From Bacillota bacterium (GTDB taxonomy: Bacteria > Bacillota > Clostridia > Oscillospirales > Ruminococcaceae): a stretch of DNA of 25,853 nt. A program made the translations under genes and the position numbers. The notes under the pieces are model-generated. The model had not been told where the DNA came from and made no database searches. It saw nothing but the letters and a program-made list of their open reading frames with translations. Position 1 is the first letter of the stretch. Every line of letters begins with the position of its first letter. Positions 1-7,885 of the stretch are shown in pieces. The stretch is taken from the NCBI GenBank assembly GCA_023391005.1, contig JAEWBS010000014.1:1-25853 (forward strand). The letters run 5' to 3'.

Positions 1-2
1 CC

Positions 3-236
3 GTCGCCCCTTACGAGAGGACATGGATTGAATTGTAGCCGGATATCCGATTCCGAAAAGCGTATCTGCCCTCCCTCATGCGAGGGACGTGGATTGAAAT
101 CAGTTCGCGCCTCGAAGCGGTAACCGCAAAATATGTCGTCCCTCATGCGAGGGCGTGGATTGAAATTGGGTCATTGCGGTTGGAATGCCGCCCCGCTTTC
201 GGAAAGTCGCTCCTTTGCACGGGAGCGGATTGAAAT
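3..236 (+). CRISPR. Degenerate tail of a type I-C-like CRISPR array (4 repeats, 3 spacers)
   Basis: Four related units of 31-32 nt lie at 3-34, 69-100, 135-166 and 206-236, separated by unique segments of 34, 34 and 39 nt. All begin with or resemble GTCGYYCC, have a short central palindrome and end in GGATTGAAAT (ATGGATTGAATT in the first). This is the form of subtype I-C repeats, whose 3' end ATTGAAAY becomes the 5' handle of crRNA. The units differ from each other at many positions, as expected at the leader-distal, decaying end of an array. Repeat orientation puts the leader and any cas genes to the left, outside the window. No cas gene is visible here. The subtype is inferred from repeat sequence only. 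Confidence 0.8.
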
Positions 237-440
237 AAGACCGGGCGTCTTGCAAAATTCAGCTTAGACATGCGAATTAAAATATCAGCGTAGCTCAATC
301 AACCGCAATGCGCAAATTAAACTGCTCTTAGACGTAAGCACGGCGTTTGCCGGCGAACTTTAAACGGCGGCGCCGGAGGCGAAGCGGTCTGCACCCTCTA
401 ATTAACCAATACGTGAAACATAATAAATAAGGAGTACCCA
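237..440. other. Intergenic gap after the CRISPR tail
   Basis: I see no gene, terminator or convincing promoter here. Two AT-rich blocks, about 262-300 and 310-340, contain related words (GCGAATTAAAA and GCGCAAATTAAAC) that loosely resemble the inverted-repeat arms flanking the ecfT-truA insertion at 3928 and 4793. They may be remnants of the same element. The RBS of the next gene (AAGGAG, about 429-434) ends this stretch. Confidence 0.4.
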
Positions 441-1304
441 ATGCGATTTTCAGCCGACTGGAAGGATTTTGAACTTATAGACGCGAGCGCGGGCGAAAAG
501 CTTGAGCGCTGGGGCGACGTGCTGTTGGCACGCCCCGACCCGCAGGTGATCTGGAGCACCCTTAAGGGTGCTCGCTGGGCGCAGGCCGACGCCCGCTATC
601 ACCGTTCCGCCGCGGGCGGCGGCAGTTGGGAGCAGCGGACGCTCAAAAAGACCGAATGGGTCATCGGCTATAAAAAGCTGCGGTTTATGATCCGCCCGAC
701 CGGCTTTAAGCACACCGGCCTGTTCCCTGAGCAGGCCGTCAACTGGGACTATATGGCCGACGCGATTGAAAAGGCGGCACGCCCGGTCAAGGTGCTCAAC
801 CTCTTTGCCTACACCGGCGGCGCAACGCTGGCCTGTGCGGCGGCGGGCGCTTCGGTCGTGCATGTCGACGCGGCCAAGGGCATGGTGCAGTGGGCGCGGG
901 ATAACGCAAAGCTTTCAGGGCTTGAAAACGCGCCGATCCGCTGGATTATTGACGACTGTAAAAAATTTATTGAACGCGAAATACGCCGTGGCAGCCAATA
1001 CGATGGCATTGTTATGGACCCGCCCTCCTACGGGCGGGGCCCGGGCGGCGAGGTTTGGAAGCTCGAGGACAACGTCTTTGAGCTTTGCAGCCTCGCGGTA
1101 CAGCTTTTGTCACCCGACGCGCTGTTTTTACTTTTGAATTCCTACACCACGGGGCTGTCGCCCTCGGTGATGCAATATCTGCTCGCGGTGACGGCGGGCA
1201 AAAACGGCGGGGCCTGCACCGCCTCTGAAATCGGACTGCCGGTATCCGCCAACGGGCTGGTGCTGCCTCAGGGCTCCACCGCCATCTGGGCCGGACAGGC
1301 TTAA
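441..1304 (+). CDS. Class I SAM-dependent methyltransferase, RlmI/RlmK-like
   Basis: A 287-residue protein with a Rossmann methyltransferase core. Motif I reads VLNLFAYTGGAT (118-129), the acidic strand is HVDAAK (141-146), and the catalytic-loop motif is DPPSYGRG (193-200). The segment FKHTGLFPEQ (89-98) matches the block before motif I in COG1092 enzymes, which include the 23S rRNA cytosine methyltransferases RlmI and RlmK. It is shorter than RlmI and I see no N-terminal PUA domain, so the substrate is uncertain; a nucleic acid base is most likely. The ATG has a good RBS (AAGGAG, 7 nt away). The gap to ecfA1 is 85 nt with no terminator, so co-transcription with the ECF genes is possible. 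Confidence 0.85.
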   Translation: MRFSADWKDFELIDASAGEKLERWGDVLLARPDPQVIWSTLKGARWAQADARYHRSAAGGGSWEQRTLKKTEWVIGYKKLRFMIRPTGFKHTGLFPEQAVNWDYMADAIEKAARPVKVLNLFAYTGGATLACAAAGASVVHVDAAKGMVQWARDNAKLSGLENAPIRWIIDDCKKFIEREIRRGSQYDGIVMDPPSYGRGPGGEVWKLEDNVFELCSLAVQLLSPDALFLLLNSYTTGLSPSVMQYLLAVTAGKNGGACTASEIGLPVSANGLVLPQGSTAIWAGQA

Positions 1305-1389
1305 CATCTCCTGTAAAACATCCCACTTACTTTCGGGTTCCACCGCATCAACCAGCGCGGGGAGCACCAAGTGCAAAGAAGGAAGAACA

Positions 1390-2244
1390 ATGGAAAACAT
1401 TATCAACGCTCAGGAACTGGTTTTTGCCTACCCTGGCGAGCGTGAAGCAGCGCTGGACAGGGTCAGCCTGTCGGTGCGGCACGGCGAGATGGTGGCGGTG
1501 CTCGGGCACAACGGCTCGGGTAAATCGACCTTTGCCAAGCATTTAAATGCCATTCTGCTGCCACAGGGCGGGGTGTGTTATGTCGGCGGCATCAACACCG
1601 CTGATGAGGACAGGCTTCTAGACCTGCGCCGCACGGCGGGCATGGTGTTCCAAAACCCCGACAATCAGATTGTCGCAACGATTGTCGAGGAGGATGTGGC
1701 GTTCGGGCTCGAGAATCTTGGCATCCCGCCCGATGAGATTCGTCAGCGGGTGGATGAGGCGCTGCGCGAGGTCGGCATGTACGACTACCGACTACACGCG
1801 CCGCACCAGCTTTCGGGCGGGCAGAAGCAGCGCATCGCCATCGCGGGCATCATCGCGATGATGCCAAAGCTTATCATCTTAGACGAACCGACCGCTATGC
1901 TCGACCCGCGCGGCCGCGTGGAGGTCATGGAGACGATCACGCGGCTAAACCGCGAGTTTGGCGTAACGATTTTGCTGATTACACATTATATGGACGAGGC
2001 CGCCGCCTGTCAGCGCGTTGTGGTTATGGACGACGGCAAGGTGCTGCTCGACGACACGCCCAAAGCCGTGTTTTCACATGTCGCGCTGCTTAAAAAGGTC
2101 GGGTTAGATGTCCCGCAGGCGACCGAAATCGTCTTTGAACTGCGCCGCAGCGGTATCGATCTGCCCAAGGATATCATCACTGACGAGGAATGTGTCGAGG
2201 CGCTGGCGCAGTTGCTTTCGGCGGCAAAGGGGGCGAGGGCATGA
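1390..2244 (+). CDS. ecfA1: Energy-coupling factor transporter ATPase EcfA1
   Basis: A 284-residue ABC ATPase of the CbiO/EcfA group. Visible motifs: Walker A GHNGSGKST (39-47), Q-loop in FQNPDNQ (87-93), signature LSGGQKQR (141-148), Walker B LIILDEP (161-167) and switch His199. The C-terminal extension after about residue 230 is typical of EcfA proteins. It pairs with EcfA2 on the cytoplasmic side of EcfT and powers uptake of vitamins bound by separate S components. The RBS GAAGGAAG precedes the ATG. The stop overlaps the start of ecfA2 by 4 nt (ATGA), which implies translational coupling. An ecfA1-ecfA2-ecfT order, with truA after it, is the usual Bacillota arrangement. Confidence 0.95.
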   Translation: MENIINAQELVFAYPGEREAALDRVSLSVRHGEMVAVLGHNGSGKSTFAKHLNAILLPQGGVCYVGGINTADEDRLLDLRRTAGMVFQNPDNQIVATIVEEDVAFGLENLGIPPDEIRQRVDEALREVGMYDYRLHAPHQLSGGQKQRIAIAGIIAMMPKLIILDEPTAMLDPRGRVEVMETITRLNREFGVTILLITHYMDEAAACQRVVVMDDGKVLLDDTPKAVFSHVALLKKVGLDVPQATEIVFELRRSGIDLPKDIITDEECVEALAQLLSAAKGARA

Positions 2245-3110
2245 TTGCGGTAAAAACCGACCACGTCAGCTATGTCTATTCACCCGGAACGCCGTTTGAA
2301 AAGGTCGCGGTTGACGATTTCTCTCTCGAGATTGAAGAGGGCGATTTTGTCGGCGTTATCGGGCATACCGGCTCGGGCAAATCGACCTTCATTCAGCATC
2401 TCAACGGCTTGCTTCGCCCGACGTCCGGCACCGTCTCGATCTTCGGGCGGGACATGTGGGCCGAGCCGAAGAAAATCCGCGAATTTCGCTTTCTCGTCGG
2501 GCTGGTGTTCCAGTACCCCGAGTACCAGCTTTTTGAGGAGACGGTCGCAAAGGATATCGCTTTTGGGCCCTCGAACATGGGGCTGTCGGCAGCCGAGATC
2601 GACAGCCGGGTGCGCGAGGCTGCCGAATTTGTCGGGCTTGACCCCGACGTGATGCAAAAGTCGCCGTTCGAGCTCTCGGGCGGACAGAAGCGCCGCGTTG
2701 CCATCGCGGGCGTGCTCGCGATGCGCCCGAAGGTGCTGATTTTGGACGAGCCGACCGCAGGGCTTGACCCCAAGGGGCGTGAGCAGATTTTTGGCCAGAT
2801 TAAGGAATACCACAAAAAGACCGGCAGCACGGTGCTGCTCGTCTCACACAGTATGGAGGATGTGGCGCGCCATGCCCAGAAGGTGCTGGTCGTCAACGAC
2901 TCAAAGCTGTTCGCCTACGGCACGGTCGAAGAGGTGTTTTCGCGCACTGAAGAGCTGGTCGGAATGGGCCTCGCGGCGCCGCAGGTGACCAAAATATTCA
3001 TGGCGCTTAAGCAGCAAGGCTTTGATGTGAGCACGCGGGTCTACACCGTTGAGGCCGCGCGCCGTGAGCTTTTGCGCGCGCTGGAAAGGGCGGGTGGCAA
3101 GCATGCTTAA
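2241..3110 (+). CDS. ecfA2: Energy-coupling factor transporter ATPase EcfA2
   Basis: A 289-residue ATPase, the second, non-identical subunit of the ECF heterodimer. Walker A GHTGSGKST is at 41-49, signature LSGGQKRR at 145-152, Walker B LILDEP at 166-171 and switch His203. The ATG at 2241 overlaps the ecfA1 stop as ATGA. An upstream in-frame start (2190) would lie inside ecfA1 and add 17 low-complexity residues, so 2241 is chosen. The N-terminal segment YVYSPGTPFEKVAV is typical of EcfA2. The gene runs into ecfT with an 8-nt overlap, so the three genes form one tightly coupled unit. The group II (shared) module would serve any S component in the cell, including BioY at 20032-20586. Confidence 0.95.
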   Translation: MIAVKTDHVSYVYSPGTPFEKVAVDDFSLEIEEGDFVGVIGHTGSGKSTFIQHLNGLLRPTSGTVSIFGRDMWAEPKKIREFRFLVGLVFQYPEYQLFEETVAKDIAFGPSNMGLSAAEIDSRVREAAEFVGLDPDVMQKSPFELSGGQKRRVAIAGVLAMRPKVLILDEPTAGLDPKGREQIFGQIKEYHKKTGSTVLLVSHSMEDVARHAQKVLVVNDSKLFAYGTVEEVFSRTEELVGMGLAAPQVTKIFMALKQQGFDVSTRVYTVEAARRELLRALERAGGKHA

Positions 3111-3915
3111 AGATATCACCATCGGCCAATATTTTCCCGGAAGCTCAGCTTTGCACCAGCTTGACCCGCGCATGAAGATCATCATGACTATGTGCTACAT
3201 CACGGCGCTGTTTCTCACAAACAATATGGCGGGGCTGCTGCTCTGCGCCGCTGTGGGGTTGGCGGGCTATCTTATTTCGGGCATTCCGCTCGTGCTGGTT
3301 AAAAACAGCCTCAAGCCTGTTGTGCCGATCATTCTGTTTACCGCCGTGCTCAATATGATTTTTGTCGAGGGCACGCCGATTTTTGAGTTGTGGATCATCA
3401 AGGTCACGCGCGAGGGCGTGCTGTTGGCGGTGCTTATGGTCGTGCGCATCATCTGCCTAATCGCGGGCACGTCGCTTTTGACCTATACAACGTCGCCGAT
3501 CGCCTTGACCGACGCGATTGAGCGGCTGCTCTCACCGCTTAAAAAAATGCGGGTGCCGGTGCATGAGCTTGCTATGATGATGACGATTGCGCTGCGTTTT
3601 ATCCCGACGCTGATTGAAGAAACCGATAAGATTATGTCGGCGCAAAAGGCGCGCGGCGCGGATATGGAGTCGGGTGGGCTGATCGATCGCGCCAAGGCGC
3701 TGATACCAATTTTGATTCCGCTGTTTGTGTCGTCGTTTCGGCGCGCGGACGAGCTTGCACTCGCGATGGAATGCCGCTGCTACCACGGCGACGAGGGCCG
3801 CACCCGTATGAAGCAGCTGCAATACGCTGCGAGGGATTGGGGGGCGCTGGGATTTTCGCTGTTCTTAGTAGGGCTGGTTATCGCGCTCAACTTTATTTTT
3901 CCGTCGATGTATTAG
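3103..3915 (+). CDS. ecfT: Energy-coupling factor transmembrane protein EcfT
   Basis: A 270-residue integral membrane scaffold linking the EcfA1/A2 ATPases to substrate-binding S components. The N-terminus (QYFPGSSALHQLDPRMKI) is the standard EcfT/CbiQ start. Several hydrophobic segments follow, then the cytoplasmic coupling helices. The first carries AQKARGAD (about 197-204), the conserved Ala-Arg-Gly motif. The second reads AMECRCYHG before EGRTRM, keeping the Arg but with Cys on both sides instead of the commoner Ala-Arg-Gly. The ATG at 3103 overlaps the ecfA2 stop by 8 nt; a longer reading from 3049 lies inside ecfA2 and is not expected. Downstream the usual neighbour truA is displaced by about 1 kb of repeat DNA. 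Confidence 0.95.
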   Translation: MLKDITIGQYFPGSSALHQLDPRMKIIMTMCYITALFLTNNMAGLLLCAAVGLAGYLISGIPLVLVKNSLKPVVPIILFTAVLNMIFVEGTPIFELWIIKVTREGVLLAVLMVVRIICLIAGTSLLTYTTSPIALTDAIERLLSPLKKMRVPVHELAMMMTIALRFIPTLIEETDKIMSAQKARGADMESGGLIDRAKALIPILIPLFVSSFRRADELALAMECRCYHGDEGRTRMKQLQYAARDWGALGFSLFLVGLVIALNFIFPSMY

Positions 3916-4021
3916 AATTTAGCAGCTCTTATCATGGCGTGCAAATTAGCGTTTATGGTCGAAAGTATACCATGGGTGCAAGGGCATAAGAGGCTATCTT
4001 GACAAGCGGACCATTTTATAT

Positions 4022-4383
4022 CATACGTCACCCGCACGGCGGCGCGATGGAAGCGCCGGCGTGCCCCAAGAGGCCGCACAACCTCATTGGCGTGCATAAT
4101 TACGTAAACAAGTCTGTATGCGCGCCCACTGACGTGGGGTAGGTAGGTAACCCTCACGTGGGGTATAGTCAACAACCGTTTAAGCCCTCAAACCCTGCCG
4201 TTCCAAAATCCTACCGGAGGTCAAGGGGGCACGCGGGGGGACAGCGTCCCGCCCGCGAGGCGCTTCGCATCTGTAACGTAGTGGAAGGTGCCCGAATGTT
4301 CCGCAGAACATTCAAGCGCCGGGGGTGGGGGCCGTTCCTGCGCGTCAGCGCAATACAAACGTTGACATTTTATGGCGATTGCC
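4022..4383 (+). repeat. Structured intergenic repeat, copy A
   Basis: The longest copy, with copy C, of a family that also occurs at 10265-10517 and 23318-23680 in the same orientation. Shared blocks include GGCGCGATGGAAGCG, CCCCAAGAGGCCG, a CACGTAA-type block and the end block TGCGC-N4-GCGCA. Hairpins visible in this copy: 4034-4064 (loop GATGGAA), GGGAC-agc-GTCCC near 4240, GAATGTTC-cgca-GAACATTC at 4294-4313, and TGCGC-gtca-GCGCA at 4339-4352. Open frames in it differ between copies and lack RBSs, so it does not look coding. Function unknown. Confidence 0.8.
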
Positions 4384-4497
4384 CTAGGGAGATTATCGCT
4401 GTCGCGGGGTTCTGTCGGCGCAACGCCGAAGGTTGTTCCGCTACCCGCGGGGACCGCTCGCCTATATGGGCGCTCGCGGTCGGACGGCTGCGCTGAT

Positions 4498-4666
4498 CGC
4501 AGCGGGCGGCATGGATGCCCGCTGCGGCTCCACCGTCCCCACTTTTTCTGCCGCCAGAAAAAGTAGGCAAAAAGACCGCTCAAGGGAGGAACCTTTCGAC
4601 GGTTCCCCCTTGAGAATCCCCTCTCCCAACGACTTAAGAGAGGGCGCTCATCGCCCCTCTCTTAAG
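4498..4666. repeat. Cluster of four palindromes
   Basis: Four hairpins follow one another: 4498-4526 (10-bp stem CGCAGCGGGC), 4541-4564 (10-bp perfect stem, loop CCGC), 4579-4614 (14-bp stem with one bulged A), and 4633-4666 (14-bp stem with one bulge). None is followed by a clear T-run that would make it a terminator of ecfT. They resemble the palindromic intergenic elements common in gut Clostridia. They are not present in repeat copies B or C, so they are a separate module within the ecfT-truA insertion. Confidence 0.75.
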
Positions 4667-4916
4667 AATCTCACCCCGAATTATATGCCAAAGGTCAATC
4701 TGCTGCGGCGGCAACGAGATTTTTAGGTTTGCTGATGTTTATGCTCTTTCTCTTAGCTGAAGTTGCGCTTCATTGACTTGTTGAAACGCCGCTAAACGCT
4801 AATTCGCACGCTATGATAAGCGTTGTCAAACGCTAATTTAAACAGCTTTTCCGCGCGGGCTGTTGAGCGGGCCGATTTTCGCGGCTGTAAATATAAAAGA
4901 GCCTTGAGGTGTTATT

Positions 4917-5687
4917 TTGCGAAACATACTTGTCACGCTGCGCTTTGACGGCCGGGCCTTTTGCGGCTGGCAGGTGCAGAAGAACGCGCCGACCGTCATG
5001 CAAGCCTTTCAGGACGCGTTAGAAGCGGTGTTAAAGCACCGTCTCGATGTCAAGGGCTGTTCCCGCACCGATTCGGGTGTCAGCGCCATGATGTATTGTG
5101 TGTCGTTTATGACCGACAGCCGCATCCCCTGCGAACGGTTGATTCCGGCCCTAAACGTTAAGCTGCCGCCCACCATTGCGGCGATAGCCTGCCGCGAGGC
5201 GCCGCGAGACTTTCACGCGCGCTATGCCTGCAAGGGCAAACGTTACTGCTATCGCATTTTAAACAGCCCGGTGCGCGACCCCTTTTACGAGGGGTTGGCG
5301 TTGCATATCCCATATAACCTTGACGTTGATTTTTTAGATGCGCAGGCGCGGCAATTTATCGGACAGCACGATTTTGCCGCCTTTCAAAACAGCGGCGCGT
5401 CGATTGAAGACACCGTTCGCACCGTTTTTGATGCCTCCGTGGTACGCAACGGCGATCTGATTGAGTTTTCCGTCTCGGGTGACGGCTTTCTCTACAACAT
5501 GGTGCGTATTATGGCCGGTACGCTGCTGGACATCGCGCAGGGCAGCCTTGCGGCCGACAGCATCCCCGAGATTATCGCTTCTAAAGACCGCAGTCGGGCA
5601 GGTATGACCGCCCCCGCGCGCGGACTGATGCTGATGGACGTATTTTACGACGATTTCTTTGCGCCAAACGCCAGAACGGACGTTTGA
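4917..5687 (+). CDS. truA: tRNA pseudouridine synthase A (TruA)
   Basis: A 256-residue cytoplasmic enzyme that converts uridines 38-40 of the tRNA anticodon arm to pseudouridine. The catalytic Asp lies in CSRTDSGVSA (Asp52). The N-terminus ILVTLRFDGRAFCGWQ and the segment GKRYCYRIL, with its conserved Tyr, are standard for the family, as is the length. The start is TTG at 4917 after TTGAGGTG; no better ATG exists nearby. A weak promoter candidate (TTGAGC, 17 nt, TGTAAA at 4863-4891) would be needed because the gene is cut off from ecfT by the inserted repeat region. The next gene begins 112 nt downstream with no terminator between. Confidence 0.95.
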   Translation: MRNILVTLRFDGRAFCGWQVQKNAPTVMQAFQDALEAVLKHRLDVKGCSRTDSGVSAMMYCVSFMTDSRIPCERLIPALNVKLPPTIAAIACREAPRDFHARYACKGKRYCYRILNSPVRDPFYEGLALHIPYNLDVDFLDAQARQFIGQHDFAAFQNSGASIEDTVRTVFDASVVRNGDLIEFSVSGDGFLYNMVRIMAGTLLDIAQGSLAADSIPEIIASKDRSRAGMTAPARGLMLMDVFYDDFFAPNARTDV

Positions 5688-5799
5688 ACAGGCGTATGAC
5701 GAACGGATGGCGTCGGCGGATTGATCCTGATGAACGTGACATGGCTGCTTTGATAAAGACAGAATATCGCCGTTGACGCGCGATTCAAAGGGGGCACAT

Positions 5800-6957
5800 A
5801 TGGGAAGAACCACCGATTTTGAAAAGGAACGAAAAAAATATGCCCTTAGAAAAACCGCGCGGCGCTTAGCCGCGGTGGCATTGGTCACTGTGACCGTTAT
5901 AGTGGTTTACGCGCTGCGCTTTGATATTGCCTCACAGGGCTTCGGGGTGCTGTTGTCCGACACGGTGACCATGCTGTTTGATCAGACCGGCTATCCGGTG
6001 GATATCGATTCGGAGCCGCTACAGCTCACATCGGTCGGCCGCCGCGCTGTGATTGTGAGCGAGAATGCCTTTTCGGTCTATAATCAGGCGGGCAAGCAGG
6101 TGATCAACAAACGCACGGCGGGCCAAAACATACTGGCGGTCTCGGCCGGGCGCTATCTGCTGACCTACGCGCGCGGCGGTTATGATCTGGAGGTGCGTTC
6201 GGGCGAGACGGTCATTTTTTCGCATCGATTCGACTATCCGATCTATGCCGCCGCCATCGCACCGACCGGCGCTTGTGCCGTCTCGACGGCGGCCTTGGGC
6301 GATCAATCGCAGGTCATTGTCTATGACGCCAATTATACGCAGCAATTTTTGTGGGTTTCAGCCGAGCGGATCATCTACAATCTGGCGCTCGATAAGAATG
6401 CGCGGTACATCGCCGTGGGCGGCGTCGGTTTAAACGGCGGCGCGCTCGAATCGGTGGTGACTGCTTTTGAAATCTCGACCGGGCAGGAGCGCTGTGCCCA
6501 TGTGCTCTCAAACGAGCTGCTGCTGGCACTCTCGCTTTCTGAGGGGGCGCAGGCCACCGCTGTCACCGACCGGGCTGTGCATCGCCTGTCGGAGATCAGC
6601 GGCAAAGAAAATAATTACCTGCTGCCGGAAGAGCATGTCGCGGCCTTTGCGATTGCGCCGGATGGCACCGTCGCGCTGGCCGTCGGCGACTATGAGGCGG
6701 CGCATCGAGTTCGGCTGATTCTGCTCGATCAAAACGCCACGCCAACGGCGCAGGGCAGCCTTGACCGCGACATCAAAAGCCTGCACTTTTACAACGACGG
6801 GTTGCTGGCGTTTTTAGGCGACCGCGCCGTGCGCTTTAACGCGCAGCTGCAAAAGGAAGAAATCACCGAAACACCCGATGCGCTCTTTGTACAGGTGATC
6901 GGAAAGAGACTTTATTACACAACGATGCAGCAGATTAACCACGCTGCCATAAGATAG
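5800..6957 (+). CDS. DUF5711-like membrane-anchored beta-propeller-type protein
   Basis: A 385-residue protein with a basic N-terminus, one transmembrane helix (about 23-39, rich in Val/Ala) and a large extracytoplasmic part. The latter is made of repeating blade-like strands (for example IYNLALDKNARYIAVGG and AAFAIAPDGTVALAVG), recalling WD40/YVTN-like propellers. I recall this pattern as DUF5711 of Clostridia; function is unknown. The ATG at 5800 has an AAAGGGGG RBS 5 nt upstream and is preferred to an in-frame TTG at 5773. It lies between truA and cvpA, and co-occurrence with cvpA suggests an envelope-related role, which is inference. Confidence 0.7.
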   Translation: MGRTTDFEKERKKYALRKTARRLAAVALVTVTVIVVYALRFDIASQGFGVLLSDTVTMLFDQTGYPVDIDSEPLQLTSVGRRAVIVSENAFSVYNQAGKQVINKRTAGQNILAVSAGRYLLTYARGGYDLEVRSGETVIFSHRFDYPIYAAAIAPTGACAVSTAALGDQSQVIVYDANYTQQFLWVSAERIIYNLALDKNARYIAVGGVGLNGGALESVVTAFEISTGQERCAHVLSNELLLALSLSEGAQATAVTDRAVHRLSEISGKENNYLLPEEHVAAFAIAPDGTVALAVGDYEAAHRVRLILLDQNATPTAQGSLDRDIKSLHFYNDGLLAFLGDRAVRFNAQLQKEEITETPDALFVQVIGKRLYYTTMQQINHAAIR

Positions 6958-7052
6958 AGTTAAAGGGGTAGCATTCCGTCTGCAAAAAGCACCTATTTGC
7001 GTGCTCAATATCAAGGTGACTCAGCCGCCCGCATAGAAAGGAAGGATGACCG

Positions 7053-7778
7053 ATGCCGTGGATTCTTGACGCGCTGACAATGGTCATTATCGGCGCTTGC
7101 GCTTTATCCGCTTATCGCAAGGGCTTTTTAGGGACCCTGACAGCGTTGCTGGCGTCGTTGGCGGCGCTTTATCTATCGCTGCGCTACAGCCAGACAATTG
7201 CGGAATTGGTCTACACGCAGTTTTTCTCGGATAAGATTGCTACGCTGGTCGCGCAGCATTTAAGCGACTTTACAGCCGCCGACGCGGCCGCCTTTGCGCA
7301 AGGCATCGTCAATTTGGCCAGTCATTTGCCCGGGGTGTTTTCGACGGCGCTGCGCTCAGAACTGGCCATTTATGTCGAGCAGTGGTATCAGCAGTTGGCC
7401 GGCAGCAGCGCTCAGGCGATGACCGCCGCCATCACCAACGCGATAATTGCGCCGCTTGCCATCGGACTATTGCGGGTTATCGTGTTTTGTGTCCTGTTCG
7501 GTCTGTTCAGCATGCTGGGCAACGCGGCGGCAAGGCTTTTTAAAACTGTCAATCATTTACCGCTTATAGGAACATTTAACGCACTGCTTGGAGGGGTATT
7601 GGGCGCGATACAGGGTATGCTGTATGTGTTCGTCGCGTCAGCCGTGCTGTGGTTTGTCCTTTTAGCCTCGGGCGGGCAGTTTGGGCCGGTCTCGTCCGAG
7701 ATGATTGGTCAAACATTGATTTTTAAATGTTTTTACACGGCGGGGCCGTGGGTCAATTCGACAATAAAGCTCATATAA
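7053..7778 (+). CDS. cvpA: CvpA family membrane protein
   Basis: A 241-residue integral membrane protein. The opening (ILDALTMVIIGACALSAYRKGFLGTLTALLASLAAL) is the characteristic CvpA N-terminus, with a short first helix, the basic YRKGF turn and a second helix. A poorly conserved central region (about 60-125) is followed by two or three more helices ending near residue 220. CvpA is linked to colicin V production in E. coli and to envelope homeostasis elsewhere; the molecular role is unresolved. The RBS GAAAGGAAGG precedes the ATG. The gap from the DUF5711-like gene is 95 nt without a terminator, so they may be co-transcribed. Confidence 0.85.
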   Translation: MPWILDALTMVIIGACALSAYRKGFLGTLTALLASLAALYLSLRYSQTIAELVYTQFFSDKIATLVAQHLSDFTAADAAAFAQGIVNLASHLPGVFSTALRSELAIYVEQWYQQLAGSSAQAMTAAITNAIIAPLAIGLLRVIVFCVLFGLFSMLGNAAARLFKTVNHLPLIGTFNALLGGVLGAIQGMLYVFVASAVLWFVLLASGGQFGPVSSEMIGQTLIFKCFYTAGPWVNSTIKLI

Positions 7779-7885
7779 ATGCGAAAAACGTCAAAGTTGG
7801 CTTCATAGCCAGTTCATAACTGACTGATAAAATAAGAATCATTCTTTTACACATATAAAATTCCACAAAACCGGGGTGATATCCA

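Larger units (their letters stand above)
3928..4820. mobile_element. Candidate non-coding element bounded by 28-nt inverted repeats
   Basis: Positions 3928-3955 and the reverse complement of 4793-4820 agree at 26 of 28 positions. Between the arms lies about 840 nt without a credible gene, containing repeat copy A (4022-4383) and a cluster of long palindromes (4498-4666). It sits between ecfT and truA, which are usually adjacent in Bacillota. Terminal inverted repeats with no transposase suggest a MITE-like or other non-autonomous insertion. I cannot identify target-site duplications with confidence, so mobility is inference. The other two copies of the repeat lack recognisable versions of these arms, so the repeat and the arms may be independent. 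Confidence 0.4.

Noticed and set aside
4158..4726. Several overlapping open frames in the ecfT-truA gap
   Set aside because: They run through hairpins and repeat blocks, are not conserved in copies B and C of the repeat, and lack ribosome binding sites.
7779..7885. CtsR operator upstream of the ClpE-like gene
   Set aside because: Only a single GTCAAAG is present, not the required tandem heptads.
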